Shown: one piece after another, positions 29,802 to 39,600 of the stretch
How positions within the stretch are numbered: the stretch's first letter is position 1
Layout of the letters: each line of letters starts with the position of its first letter
Source: Sphingomonadaceae bacterium
GTDB lineage: Bacteria > Pseudomonadota > Alphaproteobacteria > Sphingomonadales > Sphingomonadaceae
NCBI GenBank assembly: GCA_025056155.1
Contig: JANWWL010000004.1
Span: 124,001 to 188,000, forward strand
Reading direction: 5' to 3'
DNA length: 64,000 bases
Notes under the pieces: model-generated
Told to the model about the DNA's origin: nothing
Database searches by the model: none
Seen by the model: only the letters and a program-made list of their open reading frames with translations
Position numbers and translations under genes: made by a program

Positions 29802-30383
29802 GTGGACGACTTCGACACCGCGCAGGCGCTCATCGCGCGCCTTCCGGGCCTGGGGCCCCGCTCGGCACGGCGCATCCTCCTCACCCTCATCGAGAACCGC
29901 GCCACGATGCTGGGCCCGCTCATCGACGCGCTGCGCCGGATCGAGGAGCGCCTGGTGGCGTGCCCTGAATGCGGCAACGTCGACCTGCAGGCGCCATGCC
30001 GCGTGTGCACCGATCCGCGCCGCGATGCGGGCCTCCTCTGCGTGGTCGCCCGCGTGGCCGACCTGTGGGCCATCGAGCGGGGGCGCCTGTTCCCCGGCCG
30101 CTATCACGTGCTGGGGGGCCTGCTCTCCGCCCTCGACGGGATCGGCCCCGAACGCCTGGACTTAGGTGGCCTCCTGCGCCGGCTGCCGGGCGTGCGCGAG
30201 GTGGTGCTGGCACTCGACGCCACGCTCGAAGGCCAGACCACGGCCCATTGGCTGGCCGACCGGCTGGCACCGTCCGGCGTGCGCATCAGCCAGCTCGCCC
30301 ACGGCGTGCCCGTGGGCGGCGAGCTCGACCACTTGGACGACGGCACGCTGGCCCACGCGCTGCGGCTTCGCCGCCCTCTCTGA
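29802..30383 (+). CDS. recR: Recombination mediator RecR
   Basis: RecR works with RecF and RecO to load RecA on gapped DNA. The 193-residue protein has the helix-hairpin-helix [18 protein letters not shown], a four-cysteine zinc finger ([16 protein letters not shown], residues 52-67), a Toprim domain ([16 protein letters not shown]) and the C-terminal [12 protein letters not shown] segment. The start is GTG. The usual neighbours dnaX and ybaB are not in the window; instead it is followed by def. Confidence 0.97.
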   Translation: MDDFDTAQALIARLPGLGPRSARRILLTLIENRATMLGPLIDALRRIEERLVACPECGNVDLQAPCRVCTDPRRDAGLLCVVARVADLWAIERGRLFPGRYHVLGGLLSALDGIGPERLDLGGLLRRLPGVREVVLALDATLEGQTTAHWLADRLAPSGVRISQLAHGVPVGGELDHLDDGTLAHALRLRRPL

Positions 30384-30426
30384 CCCCCTTTTCAGACCCG
30401 CGCACCGCGCCTAGCTTGGGCATGCC

Positions 30427-30972
30427 ATGGCCATCCTGCCCATCCTGGAAGTTCCCGACCCCCGGCTGCGGCGCGTCGCGACCCCGGTCGAGGCGATGAC
30501 CGACGCGCTCGGCGCCCTCATCGCCGACATGTTCGAAACGATGTACGCCGCTCCGGGCATCGGGCTGGCCGCCCCACAGGTCGATCGGCCCATTCGGCTT
30601 CTCGTGATGGACTTGATGGATGGCCCTCCGAACGGTGAGGGCCGTGCCACGCGCAATCCCCGTGTGTTCATCAATCCCGAGATCCTTGAACGGTCGGCCG
30701 AACTCAGCGTCTACAACGAAGGCTGCCTCTCGGTGCCCGACCAATATGCGGAAGTCGAGCGGCCAGCGCGTGTGCGGGCCCGCTGGCGCGACGAGCACTG
30801 GACCCTCCACGAGGCCGAGCTCGACGGCTTGCTCGCCACTTGCCTGCAGCACGAGCTGGACCACCTGAACGGCGTGCTGTTCATCGATCGTCTCTCGCGG
30901 CTGAAGCGAGAGATGGTGCTGAAGCGCCTGCAGAAGCAGCGGCAGGAGGCCGCCCGCCGGGCCGCCGCCTGA
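30427..30972 (+). CDS. def: Peptide deformylase
   Basis: Def removes the formyl group from nascent proteins. The three family motifs are intact: GIGLAAPQV (near residue 47), EGCLSVP with the metal-binding cysteine (near residue 100) and QHELDHLNG with the catalytic Glu and two metal-binding His (near residue 140). At 181 residues it is standard size. It lies 43 bases after recR. fmt, the opposing enzyme of the same cycle, is on the other strand. Confidence 0.98.
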   Translation: MAILPILEVPDPRLRRVATPVEAMTDALGALIADMFETMYAAPGIGLAAPQVDRPIRLLVMDLMDGPPNGEGRATRNPRVFINPEILERSAELSVYNEGCLSVPDQYAEVERPARVRARWRDEHWTLHEAELDGLLATCLQHELDHLNGVLFIDRLSRLKREMVLKRLQKQRQEAARRAAA

Positions 30973-31116
30973 CCCGACCGGCGCCCCAGGGCCCGGCCTG
31001 CCGGCGCGGTCGACGCCCGAAGCTGCCTGCGGGCGCCCCTCGAGCCCGGCCCCAACGCCGCCCGGCTTCCCCCTTCCCCAGGGCGGAACGGACGGCGCAG
31101 GGTCGTGGCCGCCCGG

Positions 31117-33144
31117 TCAGCGGAGCCAGGCCGACGGCCGCGGCCGGGCGTCCGCGCGCCCTGGCATCAGCAAGGAATAGACAACCGCGTTCTCCACGAC
31201 CCGCTGCACATAGGTGCGCGTCTCGGCGATCGGGATGGCCTCGATCCAATCCACGGGGTCGACCCCGCCCGCCTCGGCCGGCAGGCGCGGATCGCCCAGC
31301 GCCTGCAGCCACTGGCGGACCCGGCCGATCCCGGCGTTGTAGGCGGCCGCCGCCAGCACGAAGCTGCCAAGCCCGTCGTGCCGCCATCCCAGATACGCCG
31401 CCCCCAGGCGCAGGTTGTAATCAGGGTCCTGGGTCAGCCGGTCCACGTCGAAGGGCAGGCCCAGCCGTCGGGCGACGTCGGCCGCCGTCGTCGGCATGAG
31501 CTGCATGAGCCCCCGCGCGCCGGCCGGCGAGACCGCATACGGATCGAAACTCGATTCCTGCCGGGCCACCGCATGCGCGAAGATCCAGCGGTCAGGAGGC
31601 ACGGGGGCCGAGGCGCCGAGCCGCGGGTAGGCCGCCTCGAGGAGGGCGGGCTCGTCCACCGGCCGATGCTCCCGCCAGATCCAGACGGCGAGGTCCGGCC
31701 GCCCCAGGCGCCGGCCGAGTTCCGCGGCCGCCTGCCGCAGGCCTGGGGTCTTGGCGGCCTGCGCCACCGCGCGGACGAAGGCCGACTGGCGGGCCCCTTC
31801 CCCCATCCGGCCCAGCAGCGACGCCGCCTGGGTCACGGCCAGGCCTTCCACGGCGCGCCGGTCGGCGTCGGTCGCGTTGGTCGGTACCGGGCGGGGCAGG
31901 GCGGGCGCGCGGCCCAGGGCTTCGGCCGCCAGCTGGCCATAGAAACTGTCCCAGAAACGCGCCGCCTGCGTGAAGGCAGCCCGCGCGGCAACGGCATTGC
32001 CACGGGCTTGCTCGGCCCGTCCCAGCCAATACGCGCCCCGGGCCTGGCTCACGGGGGTCTGCACGATACGTCCGAACCGGATGAAATGCTCGACCGCTGC
32101 GTCCGGACGCCCGTTGTGGCGCAGCGCCAGGAACCCGGCCAGCCACTCCACCTCCGACAGGTCCTGGCGCACGCCCAGCGGCAGCGTGCCAGGCTCCGGC
32201 CCTTCGGGCACCGCCCGGTGCGCGGCCAGGATCCGCTCGGCCCGCCGGGGATCGCCTCGGCGCCAGGCCGCCCGCGCCAGCGCCAGGCGCCGCTGCAACC
32301 AGGTGCGCGGCGCCGTCACCGTGGCCGGATCGACCCGCACGCCCGCGAGCAACGCCTCGGCATCCTCGAGCCGGCGGGCGCGCTCCAGCCAGAGCGACCG
32401 ATCGTGCACGAGCCCCGCATGATCGCGAAAGCGCGCCGGCACGGAGGCCGCGCGGGCCTCGGCGTCTGCCGCCCCGGTCCTAAGGGCGATCCGCGCTTCG
32501 GCCAACGCCCGCTCGTCGTCGGCCAACAGCGGCAACAGCCGACGCGCCGCCGTCACCTGTCCCGCCCACAGCAACTGGTCGATCCGTTCGGCATGATGCC
32601 CCCGAGTAAACTCCGGGCCGAACCGCGCCAGCAGGGCCGTCTCGATCGGCTCGGGTAAGGGGCCGGCCACCCAGGCGCGACGGGCCAGCGCCCGCGCTTC
32701 GGCTTCCCGCCCCGGCTCGTCGGCCAAGAGCAGCGCCAGCCGTCCGCGCCCCGCGGCACCCTCGGGCGGAATGGCCCGGAACCAGGCCCGGGCCACGGCG
32801 TTGGGGGTGAGCGCCAGGTCGGCCGCTTGCGCCTCGGCCCGACGGCGGACGTCGGCCATCCCCGGCCAGTCGCCGTAGACGGCGAGAAACGGCTGGACCA
32901 CGGCCAGCGGCAGGACGTCCTCCGGCCCGCGGGGCGGCCGGCGCAGCCAATCCCAGAACGCCAGCGCACGGGCGAGCTCGCTGGGCGCCCCCGCAGGGGG
33001 TGGGCCCACCGTCCCGGCGTCGTGGCCGCGAAACACCTGGGCAAGCCAGGCCGCCTCGACGGCCGAGGTGCTCGGAACCGACCCTCCGGACGCCAGCGCC
33101 ACAAGCGCCGCCACGCCCAGCGCCCGCGCGCATTGCGAAACCAT
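31117..33144 (-). CDS. slt: Soluble lytic murein transglycosylase
   Basis: Slt cleaves peptidoglycan glycan strands to 1,6-anhydro muropeptides. The start at 33144 (675 aa) gives a signal peptide (QCARALGVAALVALASG) followed by a long alpha-superhelical domain and then the C-terminal lysozyme-like domain: catalytic Glu in ARQESSFDPYAVSPAGARG, then GLMQLMPTTA and LAAAAYNAGIGRVRQWL. An upstream ATG 54 bases earlier would put 18 residues before the signal. It faces dapA across 59 bases, a common arrangement in Alphaproteobacteria. Confidence 0.92.
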   Translation of the reverse strand: MVSQCARALGVAALVALASGGSVPSTSAVEAAWLAQVFRGHDAGTVGPPPAGAPSELARALAFWDWLRRPPRGPEDVLPLAVVQPFLAVYGDWPGMADVRRRAEAQAADLALTPNAVARAWFRAIPPEGAAGRGRLALLLADEPGREAEARALARRAWVAGPLPEPIETALLARFGPEFTRGHHAERIDQLLWAGQVTAARRLLPLLADDERALAEARIALRTGAADAEARAASVPARFRDHAGLVHDRSLWLERARRLEDAEALLAGVRVDPATVTAPRTWLQRRLALARAAWRRGDPRRAERILAAHRAVPEGPEPGTLPLGVRQDLSEVEWLAGFLALRHNGRPDAAVEHFIRFGRIVQTPVSQARGAYWLGRAEQARGNAVAARAAFTQAARFWDSFYGQLAAEALGRAPALPRPVPTNATDADRRAVEGLAVTQAASLLGRMGEGARQSAFVRAVAQAAKTPGLRQAAAELGRRLGRPDLAVWIWREHRPVDEPALLEAAYPRLGASAPVPPDRWIFAHAVARQESSFDPYAVSPAGARGLMQLMPTTAADVARRLGLPFDVDRLTQDPDYNLRLGAAYLGWRHDGLGSFVLAAAAYNAGIGRVRQWLQALGDPRLPAEAGGVDPVDWIEAIPIAETRTYVQRVVENAVVYSLLMPGRADARPRPSAWLR

Positions 33145-33203
33145 GACCAAGGCTCTAACCGCCACGGCCGAACGGTGCCACCCGGCCCGCGGCACCAAAG
33201 GCC

Positions 33204-34094
33204 ATGCCCATGCGCGCCCCCTTCACCGGCTCCATGCCCGCCCTGATCACCCCCTTCCGCGACGGCCGCGTCGACGAGGACGCCCTGGCCGCGCTGGTCG
33301 ACTGGCAGATCGCCCAGGGCTCGCGCGCGCTGGTGCCCTGCGGCACCACCGGAGAATCCGCCACCCTCTCGATCGCGGAGCACGACCATGTCGTGGCCCT
33401 GGTCGTCCAGGCGGCCGCCGGCCGGGTGCCGGTCATCGCCGGGTGCGGCTCCAACGACACGGCGGTGGCCATCCATCACGTCGAACGCGCGGCCGCCGCC
33501 GGCGCGGCCGCCGCCCTGGTGGTGTGCCCCTACTACAATCGGCCGGGCCAGCGCGGCCTTCTTTCCCACTTCCTGGCCGTGGCCGAACGCAGCCCCATCC
33601 CGATCCTCATCTACAACATCCCGGCCCGCACCGGCATCGACATGACGACCGAAACGATGGCGGAACTCGCCCGCCATCCGCGCATCGTCGGCGTGAAGGA
33701 ATCCACGGGCGACATCGGCCGCATCTCCGAGATCCGGCACGAATGCGGCCACGACTTCCTGATCCTTTCCGGCAACGACTACATGACGTTGGGAATCATC
33801 GCCCACGGCGGACACGGCGCCATCTCGGTCACGGCCAACGTAGCCCCCGACCTCAACGCCCGCCTGGTCGACGCCGCCCTCGCGGGCGACTTCGCCACCG
33901 CCCTCGCCCTGCAAGACCAGCTCTGGCCTCTCCACGTGGCGCTGTTCAGCGATCCGAGCCCCGGGCCCGTGAAATACGCCCTTGCCCGCCTCGGCCGCTG
34001 CCGGCCCGACGTGCGCCTGCCCGTGCCCGAACCTTCGCCCGCCGCTCGTGCCCAGGTCGACGCCGCCCTGGCCCACGCTGGCATCGCCCCTTGA
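33204..34094 (+). CDS. dapA: 4-hydroxy-tetrahydrodipicolinate synthase
   Basis: DapA condenses pyruvate and aspartate semialdehyde in lysine and diaminopimelate synthesis. The TIM-barrel signatures are present: [11 protein letters not shown] near residue 47, [20 protein letters not shown] with the catalytic tyrosine neighbour and VGVKESTGD with the Schiff-base lysine near residue 165. The 296-residue length is normal. The first ATG at 33204 is followed by another at 33210. smpB follows four bases after the stop. Confidence 0.97.
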   Translation: MPMRAPFTGSMPALITPFRDGRVDEDALAALVDWQIAQGSRALVPCGTTGESATLSIAEHDHVVALVVQAAAGRVPVIAGCGSNDTAVAIHHVERAAAAGAAAALVVCPYYNRPGQRGLLSHFLAVAERSPIPILIYNIPARTGIDMTTETMAELARHPRIVGVKESTGDIGRISEIRHECGHDFLILSGNDYMTLGIIAHGGHGAISVTANVAPDLNARLVDAALAGDFATALALQDQLWPLHVALFSDPSPGPVKYALARLGRCRPDVRLPVPEPSPAARAQVDAALAHAGIAP

Positions 34095-34098
34095 GCCC

Positions 34099-34578
34099 AT
34101 GGCCCGCGCCCCCCGAACTTCGCCCCGCGCCCGGGTGGTGGCGGAAAATCGCCGCGCGCGCCGCGAATACGAGGTCGAGGAACGCTTCGAAGCCGGCATC
34201 GTGCTCACGGGAACGGAAGTGAAGTCCCTGCGCGCGGGCGAGGCCCACATCGGCGACGCCTACGCCGAAATCCGCGGCGACGAGGCCTGGCTCATCAACG
34301 CCAGCATCCCCGAATTCAGCCACGGCAACCGCTTCAACCACGAGCCGCGGCGACCCCGCAAATTGCTGCTCCACGCGCGCGAGATCGCGCGACTCCACGG
34401 CGCCGTCACCCGCGAGGGCATGACGCTGGTGCCGCTCGCCATCTATTTCACCGACCGGGGCCGCGCGAAAGTGGAACTGGCCCTGGCCCGCGGCCGCAAG
34501 CTCCACGACAAGCGCGCCCTCGAGCGCGAGCGCGACTGGGCGCGCGAGAAGGCACGGTTGCTGCGCGAACGGGGCTAG
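34099..34578 (+). CDS. smpB: tmRNA-binding protein SmpB
   Basis: SmpB delivers tmRNA to stalled ribosomes for trans-translation. The ATG at 34099 gives 159 residues; the family core is visible as [40 protein letters not shown] and the C-terminal [16 protein letters not shown], with the basic tail that acts in the decoding centre. The order dapA-smpB is typical. ssrA is not in the window. Confidence 0.97.
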   Translation: MARAPRTSPRARVVAENRRARREYEVEERFEAGIVLTGTEVKSLRAGEAHIGDAYAEIRGDEAWLINASIPEFSHGNRFNHEPRRPRKLLLHAREIARLHGAVTREGMTLVPLAIYFTDRGRAKVELALARGRKLHDKRALERERDWAREKARLLRERG

Positions 34579-34620
34579 ATCCCCTTTCCGCTGCGCCACT
34601 GCCGGACTATTTCCGCCACG

Positions 34621-35160
34621 ATGGACTGGCTCAAGCGACGCCTGCCCACGCGCGAGGCGCTGGAAGCCAACCGCTTCCTCCGTCCGTTCGCCCATCGGCT
34701 TTCAAGCCCCCTCGTCTGGCGCTTCAACCGCCGGGGCGTCGCCCGCGGCATCGCGCTGGGCTTGTTCGCCGCCTTCGCCGTCCCCATCGCCCAGACCCCC
34801 TTCGCCGCGGCCTTCGCCCTTGGCCTGCGCGCCAATCTTCCCGTGGCCGCCCTGTCGACCCTCGTCACCAACCCCATCACCTTCCCCCCGGTCTACGTGC
34901 TGGCATACCAGACGGGTCGCTTCCTGCTCGAACTGCCGGACAACGACACTCGGAGCACCGCGATGGGCGGCGTCCTGGGCCGCTTCGTCGAAACCGTGGG
35001 CACCACCTACCTGGGCCTCATCCTGTTCGCGGTGGTGGCCGCGACCCTGGGCTACCTGGGCACGGTGGCCGCCTGGCGGCTGTGGGTCTCGCGCCGCTGG
35101 CACCGGCGCCTGGCCTTGCGCCGTCGCGGCGGACGGGCCGGGTTCGCCTCCCCGTCCTGA
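34621..35160 (+). CDS. DUF2062 membrane protein
   Basis: The 179-residue protein has the DUF2062 pattern: SLVWRFNRRGVARGIALGLF-like residues before a first hydrophobic stretch, then PVAALSTLVTNPITFPPVYV with the conserved NP, and a second membrane segment near residue 135 (LGLILFAVVAATLGYLG). The family is of unknown function and is often found near smpB in this class. The last 25 residues are very Arg-rich. The ribosome site is poor. Confidence 0.88.
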   Translation: MDWLKRRLPTREALEANRFLRPFAHRLSSPLVWRFNRRGVARGIALGLFAAFAVPIAQTPFAAAFALGLRANLPVAALSTLVTNPITFPPVYVLAYQTGRFLLELPDNDTRSTAMGGVLGRFVETVGTTYLGLILFAVVAATLGYLGTVAAWRLWVSRRWHRRLALRRRGGRAGFASPS

Positions 35161-35328
35161 CGCATCGCCGCTTCCCCCGTCGCCGCACCCAGGTTCACGC
35201 CGCTCCGCCCCCTCGCGCCCGCACCGGTTCACCCAGCGCCACTCCCGCCGTTTCGAACCCGGTTTCCACCCCCCTCCCTCCCCATCCATGGCTATGGGCT
35301 GGCGGGGGGCGGGGGTGAGACGTCGGGA

Positions 35329-36477
35329 ATGGCCGAAGCCAGCGCACCACCGGATGCCACCTCCGATCCGCCGTTGCGCATGCAGGCGGTCGGCCTGCTG
35401 GCCGCGGGTCTCGCCCACGACCTCAACACGATGCTGGGCGGCATCCTCGCCACTGCCGAGCTGATGGCGGCCCGGCTTCCCTCCGACAGCCCGCTGCAGG
35501 ACGACCTGTCCCTCATCGTCGGCCAGGCCGAACGCATGGGCGCGCTCATCCGCCAGCTGCTCGCCTTCTCCCGCCAGGAAGTGCTGAAGCCCGTCCATCT
35601 CGACCTGGCCGCGTTCCTCGCCCGCATCGCCCCCCACCTGCGCACGATGCTGGGCTCCCACGTCACCTTAACACTGCCCACCTCGGCCTGCGCCGCCGTC
35701 ACCGTGGATCCCGGCGCCCTGGAGCGGGTGCTCGTCAACCTGATCGCCAACGCTCGGGACGCGATCGGCACCCGCCCCGGGCGCATCGTCGTGGGCTGCG
35801 GCCGGCTCGCCCGCGGACACGACCTGCCCGCCTACGCCGCTGGCATCGTTCCCCCGGGCGATTGGGCCATCCTCTGGGTGGCCGACGACGGGCCCGGCGT
35901 GCCCCCAGAGCTCAGGGCCCGCATCTTCGAGCCCTACTTCACCACCAAACCGGAAGGTCAAGGCTACGGCCTGGGCCTCGCCGTCGCCTACGGCCTCGTG
36001 AAGCAATCGGGGGGCTTCCTCCTGCTCGACCCTGACGTCAGTGCGGGGGCGCGCTTCGTCATCTTCCTCCCGCTCGCCACCACGGGGCCCGAGGATCGGC
36101 CGCGGCCGCCCGCCGACGCCGACGCCCCCGTCATCCTCCTGGCCGAAGACGAAGAAACCTTGCGCAACTGCGCCCGTCGGGGCCTGGAAAGCGCGGGCTA
36201 TCGCGTCATCGCCGTGCCCGACGGCGCGAAGGCCGAAGAGGCCTTCGTCAACCACCCCGAAGTCCGCCTGCTGGTGTCCGACGTCCGCATGCCCGGCACC
36301 GACGGGGTGACGCTGGCCCGCCGGCTGCGCCGGCGCCGACCCGACCTTCCCGTCCTCCTCATGTCGGGCTACGCCGACGCCGCCGAACGGGCCTCGCTCG
36401 CCGACCTGGACGTCGCCTTCCTGCCTAAACCCTTCCGCCTGGCCGACCTGCGCTCCTCGGTCGCCAACCTGCTCTGA
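35329..36477 (+). CDS. Soluble hybrid histidine kinase/receiver, CckA-like
   Basis: The 382-residue protein has a dimerisation/phosphoacceptor helix with His30 in LLAAGLAHDLNTMLGGIL, an ATPase domain (NLIANARDAIG, VADDGPGVPPEL, FTTKPEGQGYGLGLAVAYGL) and, after a short linker, a receiver domain (ILLAEDEE, phosphoacceptor Asp in VSDVRMPGTDG, LPKPF). The order and wording resemble the catalytic half of CckA, the cell-cycle kinase, and the gene lies near recA as cckA often does. It has no membrane segments and no PAS domain. Whether it replaces CckA is an inference. Confidence 0.8.
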   Translation: MAEASAPPDATSDPPLRMQAVGLLAAGLAHDLNTMLGGILATAELMAARLPSDSPLQDDLSLIVGQAERMGALIRQLLAFSRQEVLKPVHLDLAAFLARIAPHLRTMLGSHVTLTLPTSACAAVTVDPGALERVLVNLIANARDAIGTRPGRIVVGCGRLARGHDLPAYAAGIVPPGDWAILWVADDGPGVPPELRARIFEPYFTTKPEGQGYGLGLAVAYGLVKQSGGFLLLDPDVSAGARFVIFLPLATTGPEDRPRPPADADAPVILLAEDEETLRNCARRGLESAGYRVIAVPDGAKAEEAFVNHPEVRLLVSDVRMPGTDGVTLARRLRRRRPDLPVLLMSGYADAAERASLADLDVAFLPKPFRLADLRSSVANLL

Positions 36478-36590
36478 AGCGGGGCAAGCCCCCGCCCGTC
36501 GTTCGCCCCTTTCCTTACCCGCGCCCCCGCTTTACCCCTTGACCTCGGGGGTCGGCGGTAGGCGCCCCGCTGGGCGCAGGGAACGGAACC

Positions 36591-37616
36591 ATGGACCGAC
36601 AGAAGGCACTGGAAGCGGCGCTCGCCCAGATCGAACGGGCGTTCGGCAAGGGCTCGGCCATGCGGCTCGGCAGCCGCGAAACCCTCGAGATCGAGGCCAT
36701 CCCCACCGGCTCCCTCGGCCTCGACCTGGCGCTCGGCATCGGCGGCCTGCCGCGCGGGCGTGTCGTGGAAATCTATGGCCCCGAAAGCTCGGGCAAGACG
36801 ACGCTGGCCCTCCACGTCATCGCCGAAGCCCAGAAAATGGGCGGCACGGCCGCATTCGTCGATGCCGAGCACGCCCTCGACCCCATCTATGCCCGCAAGC
36901 TCGGCGTCGACACCGACAACCTGATCATCTCCCAGCCCGACACGGGCGAGCAGGCCCTCGAGATTACCGACACCCTCGTCCGCTCCAACGCCATCGACGT
37001 CCTCGTGGTCGACTCGGTCGCCGCCCTCGTGCCCCGCGCGGAAATCGAGGGCGAAATGGGCGAAATGCAGCCCGGCCTCCAGGCCCGCCTCATGAGCCAG
37101 GCCTTGCGCAAGCTCACAGGCTCCATCTCGCGCAGCCGGGCCATCGTCATCTTCATCAACCAGGTCCGCCAGAAGATCGGGGTAATCTACGGCAACCCCG
37201 AAACCACCACGGGCGGCAACGCACTCAAGTTCTACGCGTCGGTCAGAATCGACATCCGCCGCACCGGACAGATCAAGGACCGGGACGAAATCATCGGCAA
37301 CACCACCCGGGTAAAGGTGGTGAAGAACAAGGTCGCCCCACCGTTCCGCCAGGTGGAGTTCGACATCATGTACGGCTCGGGCATCTCGAAGGCGGGCGAA
37401 ATCCTCGACCTCGGTGTCAAGGCCGGAATCATCGAGAAGTCGGGCGCATGGTTCTCCTTCGATTCCCAACGCATCGGCCAAGGCCGCGAGAACGCCCGCC
37501 GCTTCCTCGAAGAGAACCCTGAGACCGCAAGCCGCATCGAGGCAGCCATCCGGGCCAACGCCGCCGGCATGGCCGACACGCTGATGGCCGGGGTGGGCCC
37601 CGACGACGACGTCTAG
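36591..37616 (+). CDS. recA: Recombinase RecA
   Basis: RecA forms filaments on ssDNA for homologous recombination and stimulates LexA cleavage. The 341-residue protein has Walker [14 protein letters not shown] (near residue 64), the conserved [19 protein letters not shown] loop and [16 protein letters not shown], with a short acidic end GPDDDV. I looked for the alphaproteobacterial SOS box (GAAC with a seven-base spacer and a second GAAC) in the 113 bases upstream and found none. carD follows after 245 bases. Confidence 0.98.
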   Translation: MDRQKALEAALAQIERAFGKGSAMRLGSRETLEIEAIPTGSLGLDLALGIGGLPRGRVVEIYGPESSGKTTLALHVIAEAQKMGGTAAFVDAEHALDPIYARKLGVDTDNLIISQPDTGEQALEITDTLVRSNAIDVLVVDSVAALVPRAEIEGEMGEMQPGLQARLMSQALRKLTGSISRSRAIVIFINQVRQKIGVIYGNPETTTGGNALKFYASVRIDIRRTGQIKDRDEIIGNTTRVKVVKNKVAPPFRQVEFDIMYGSGISKAGEILDLGVKAGIIEKSGAWFSFDSQRIGQGRENARRFLEENPETASRIEAAIRANAAGMADTLMAGVGPDDDV

Positions 37617-37632
37617 GCCGATCCCGCACCCC

Positions 37633-37662
37633 TTGGATTTTCCGTCACAAATCTGCTAGGAG
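37633..37662 (+). promoter_or_regulatory. Candidate sigma-70-type promoter for carD
   Basis: TTGGAT at 37633 and TAGGAG at 37657 are separated by 18 bases (or CTAGGA by 17) in the AT-richest stretch between recA and carD. The match to consensus is modest, and the distance to the carD start is about 200 bases. It is a suggestion from sequence only. Confidence 0.25.
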
Positions 37663-37861
37663 GACAGGTCTCGGGTCGGCGCGCCCCCGACGCGCGGGGC
37701 GCAGCCCGGCCCGGCCGGCGGTCGCACCGCCGCAGCCATCAGGGAGTGAACGTAACCACAACGCACCCTCCGCCCGGTGCCGGCTCGAGCGGGCCAGGTG
37801 CAGCGGATCTCGGCCGGGCCGGTCCGGCTCCGGATGGGCGCGCCAGGATGGGGAAGAGCGC

Positions 37862-38365
37862 ATGGCAGCAACGAGGTCACCCACCTTCGCCGTCGGAGAC
37901 ACGGTGGTGTACCCCAAGCACGGGGTGGGTCGGGTCGTCGGCATCGAGACCAGCGAAATCGCCGGAACCCGGCTCCAGCTCTACGTGCTGCGCTTCGACA
38001 AGGAACGCATGACCCTCAAGGTTCCGTTCAACAAGGTCGAAGCCGTGGGCATGCGCAAGCTCTCCTCCGAGGCGACGCTGCAGAACGCCTTCCAGACGCT
38101 GAAGGGCAAGCCCCGGATCCGCCGCGTGATGTGGTCGCGCCGCGCCCAGGAGTACGAGGCCAAGATCAACTCGGGAGACCTCGTCTCGATCGCCGAGGTC
38201 GTGCGCGACCTGCACCGTGCCGAGGACCAGCCCGAACAAAGCTACTCCGAACGGCAGATCTACGAGGCGGCCATCTCCCGCCTGGCCCGCGAACTGGCCG
38301 CCATGAAGAACATCGACGAGCCCGCCGCGCAGCGGGAGATCGAGGAGGTGTTGAAGGCCGCCTAA
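37862..38365 (+). CDS. carD: CarD-family transcriptional regulator
   Basis: CarD-type proteins bind the RNA polymerase beta subunit and stabilise open complexes. The 167-residue product has the N-terminal Tudor-like domain with VGDTVVYPKHGVGRVVGIE and MTLKVPFNKVEAVGMRKLS, then a helical DNA-binding half (YEAKINSGDLVSIAEVVRDL and YSERQIYEAAISRLARELA). This form is common in Alphaproteobacteria. The start is a plain ATG with GGGGAAGAG upstream. It is convergent with the oxygenase gene. Confidence 0.93.
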   Translation: MAATRSPTFAVGDTVVYPKHGVGRVVGIETSEIAGTRLQLYVLRFDKERMTLKVPFNKVEAVGMRKLSSEATLQNAFQTLKGKPRIRRVMWSRRAQEYEAKINSGDLVSIAEVVRDLHRAEDQPEQSYSERQIYEAAISRLARELAAMKNIDEPAAQREIEEVLKAA

Positions 38366-38471
38366 GGCCAGCCGCAACGCGGGCCGGCTGACGCCCTCGG
38401 CGTAAGGATCGGCGACGGGGTTCCCGCCGCCGCGCCGTCGTGCGCGCCACCCGCGCAGCCGGGCGCGCACG

Positions 38472-38489
38472 GGCTCGACCGGTCGAGCC
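38472..38489. repeat. Perfect 18-bp palindrome between convergent genes
   Basis: GGCTCGACCGGTCGAGCC is its own reverse complement. It lies between the ends of carD and of the convergent oxygenase gene. It could be part of a bidirectional terminator or a protein site, but it has no loop and no T-run. Confidence 0.5.
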
Positions 38490-38514
38490 AACCCAACGGG
38501 CCCCTCGGCCGGCC

Positions 38515-39429
38515 TCAGGTGAGGCGGATCTCCTTCAGCCGCTGCAGCAGGAAATCGTGCGCCAGGATGGGCGGCATCTCCGGGTGCGCCACCAACGGCT
38601 CGATCCGCCAGTCGGGCCGGAAGTGCAGGAAGAACGGCGCGGAATAGCGCGCCACATGGCGACGTTCGGGCGGCGGATTGACCACGCGGTGGGTCGTCGA
38701 CCGGAGAAGCCCGCCCGTCTGTCGCTCGAGCATGTCGCCCACGTTCACCACCAGCGCCCCCTCAGGTGGGGTCACGTCATGCCACGCGCCCTCGGGCGTC
38801 TTGAGCTGCAGGCCGCCCTCCTCCGCTCCCAAGAGCAGCGTGATCACGTTGATGTCCTCGTGGGGGGCGGCCCGTAGATGGGGCACGTCCTCCGGCACCG
38901 GGGGATAGTGCAGGAACCTCAGCACGCTGTTCCCCTCGTGCACCGCCGGTTCGAAGAAGTCGGCCGGCTGACCGAGGTGCACGGCGATCGCTCGCAACAG
39001 CGTCCGCCCCACGCCCTCGAGCGCGGCGAACAGCTCCAGCGCGGCGTCGCGGAACCCGGGTTGGCCGTCGGGCCAGACGTTGGGCGGCATCAGCGGCCGC
39101 AAGGGATGGCCTTCGGGCAACTCGCGGCCCACATGGTAGAACTCCTTGAGATCGTAGAGGTCGCTACCCTTGGCCGTCTCGATCCCGAACGGCGTGTAGC
39201 CCCGCGCTCCGCCCGTGCCCGGCACGTGCGCGGCCCTCTTCTCGGCCGCGGGCCGCGCGAAGAAGGCCTTGGCTTCGGCCATCGCCCGCCCGACGACCGC
39301 GGAGGGGATCCCGTGGCCGTCGACGATCGCGAAACCGGTCGCCCGGAAACTTTCCCCCAGCCGGCGGGCCGCTTCGCCCAGATCCCGTTCGAACAACGCG
39401 AACGGCACGAAGTCCAGCAGTCGCGACAC
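38515..39429 (-). CDS. 2-oxoglutarate/Fe(II) oxygenase, isopenicillin N synthase-like
   Basis: The 304-residue protein has the two-part layout of this family: an N-terminal non-haem dioxygenase domain (GFAIVDGHGIP, GYTPFGIETAKG) and the C-terminal jelly roll with the metal-binding HED in APHEDINVITLLLG, the second His in RSTTHRVVNPP and the 2-oxoglutarate arginine in RYSAPFFLHF. Such enzymes hydroxylate or cyclise small molecules; the substrate is not evident, and no biosynthetic cluster surrounds it. Its start is about 170 bases from the divergent alkaline phosphatase gene. Confidence 0.87.
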   Translation of the reverse strand: MSRLLDFVPFALFERDLGEAARRLGESFRATGFAIVDGHGIPSAVVGRAMAEAKAFFARPAAEKRAAHVPGTGGARGYTPFGIETAKGSDLYDLKEFYHVGRELPEGHPLRPLMPPNVWPDGQPGFRDAALELFAALEGVGRTLLRAIAVHLGQPADFFEPAVHEGNSVLRFLHYPPVPEDVPHLRAAPHEDINVITLLLGAEEGGLQLKTPEGAWHDVTPPEGALVVNVGDMLERQTGGLLRSTTHRVVNPPPERRHVARYSAPFFLHFRPDWRIEPLVAHPEMPPILAHDFLLQRLKEIRLT

Positions 39430-39600
39430 GGAGGGGTCCTAGGCGGAGCCCCTCGGGCCGGCAAGGCGGGGCTGGCCAGGGTCATGGGAAGGTCAGGAAA
39501 GGTTAACGGGCGTGCCACGTCCCGGCCCTAGAGCGCGGGCGCCGGCGTCGTCCCAGGGGCAGGGCGCGTCGGCTGCGTTCGACAGCCTTGGGAGAAACCG

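Noticed and set aside
36478-36590. SOS (LexA) box before recA
   Set aside because: Only GAACGGAAC-like sequence right before the start is seen; the spacing of the alphaproteobacterial box is not met.
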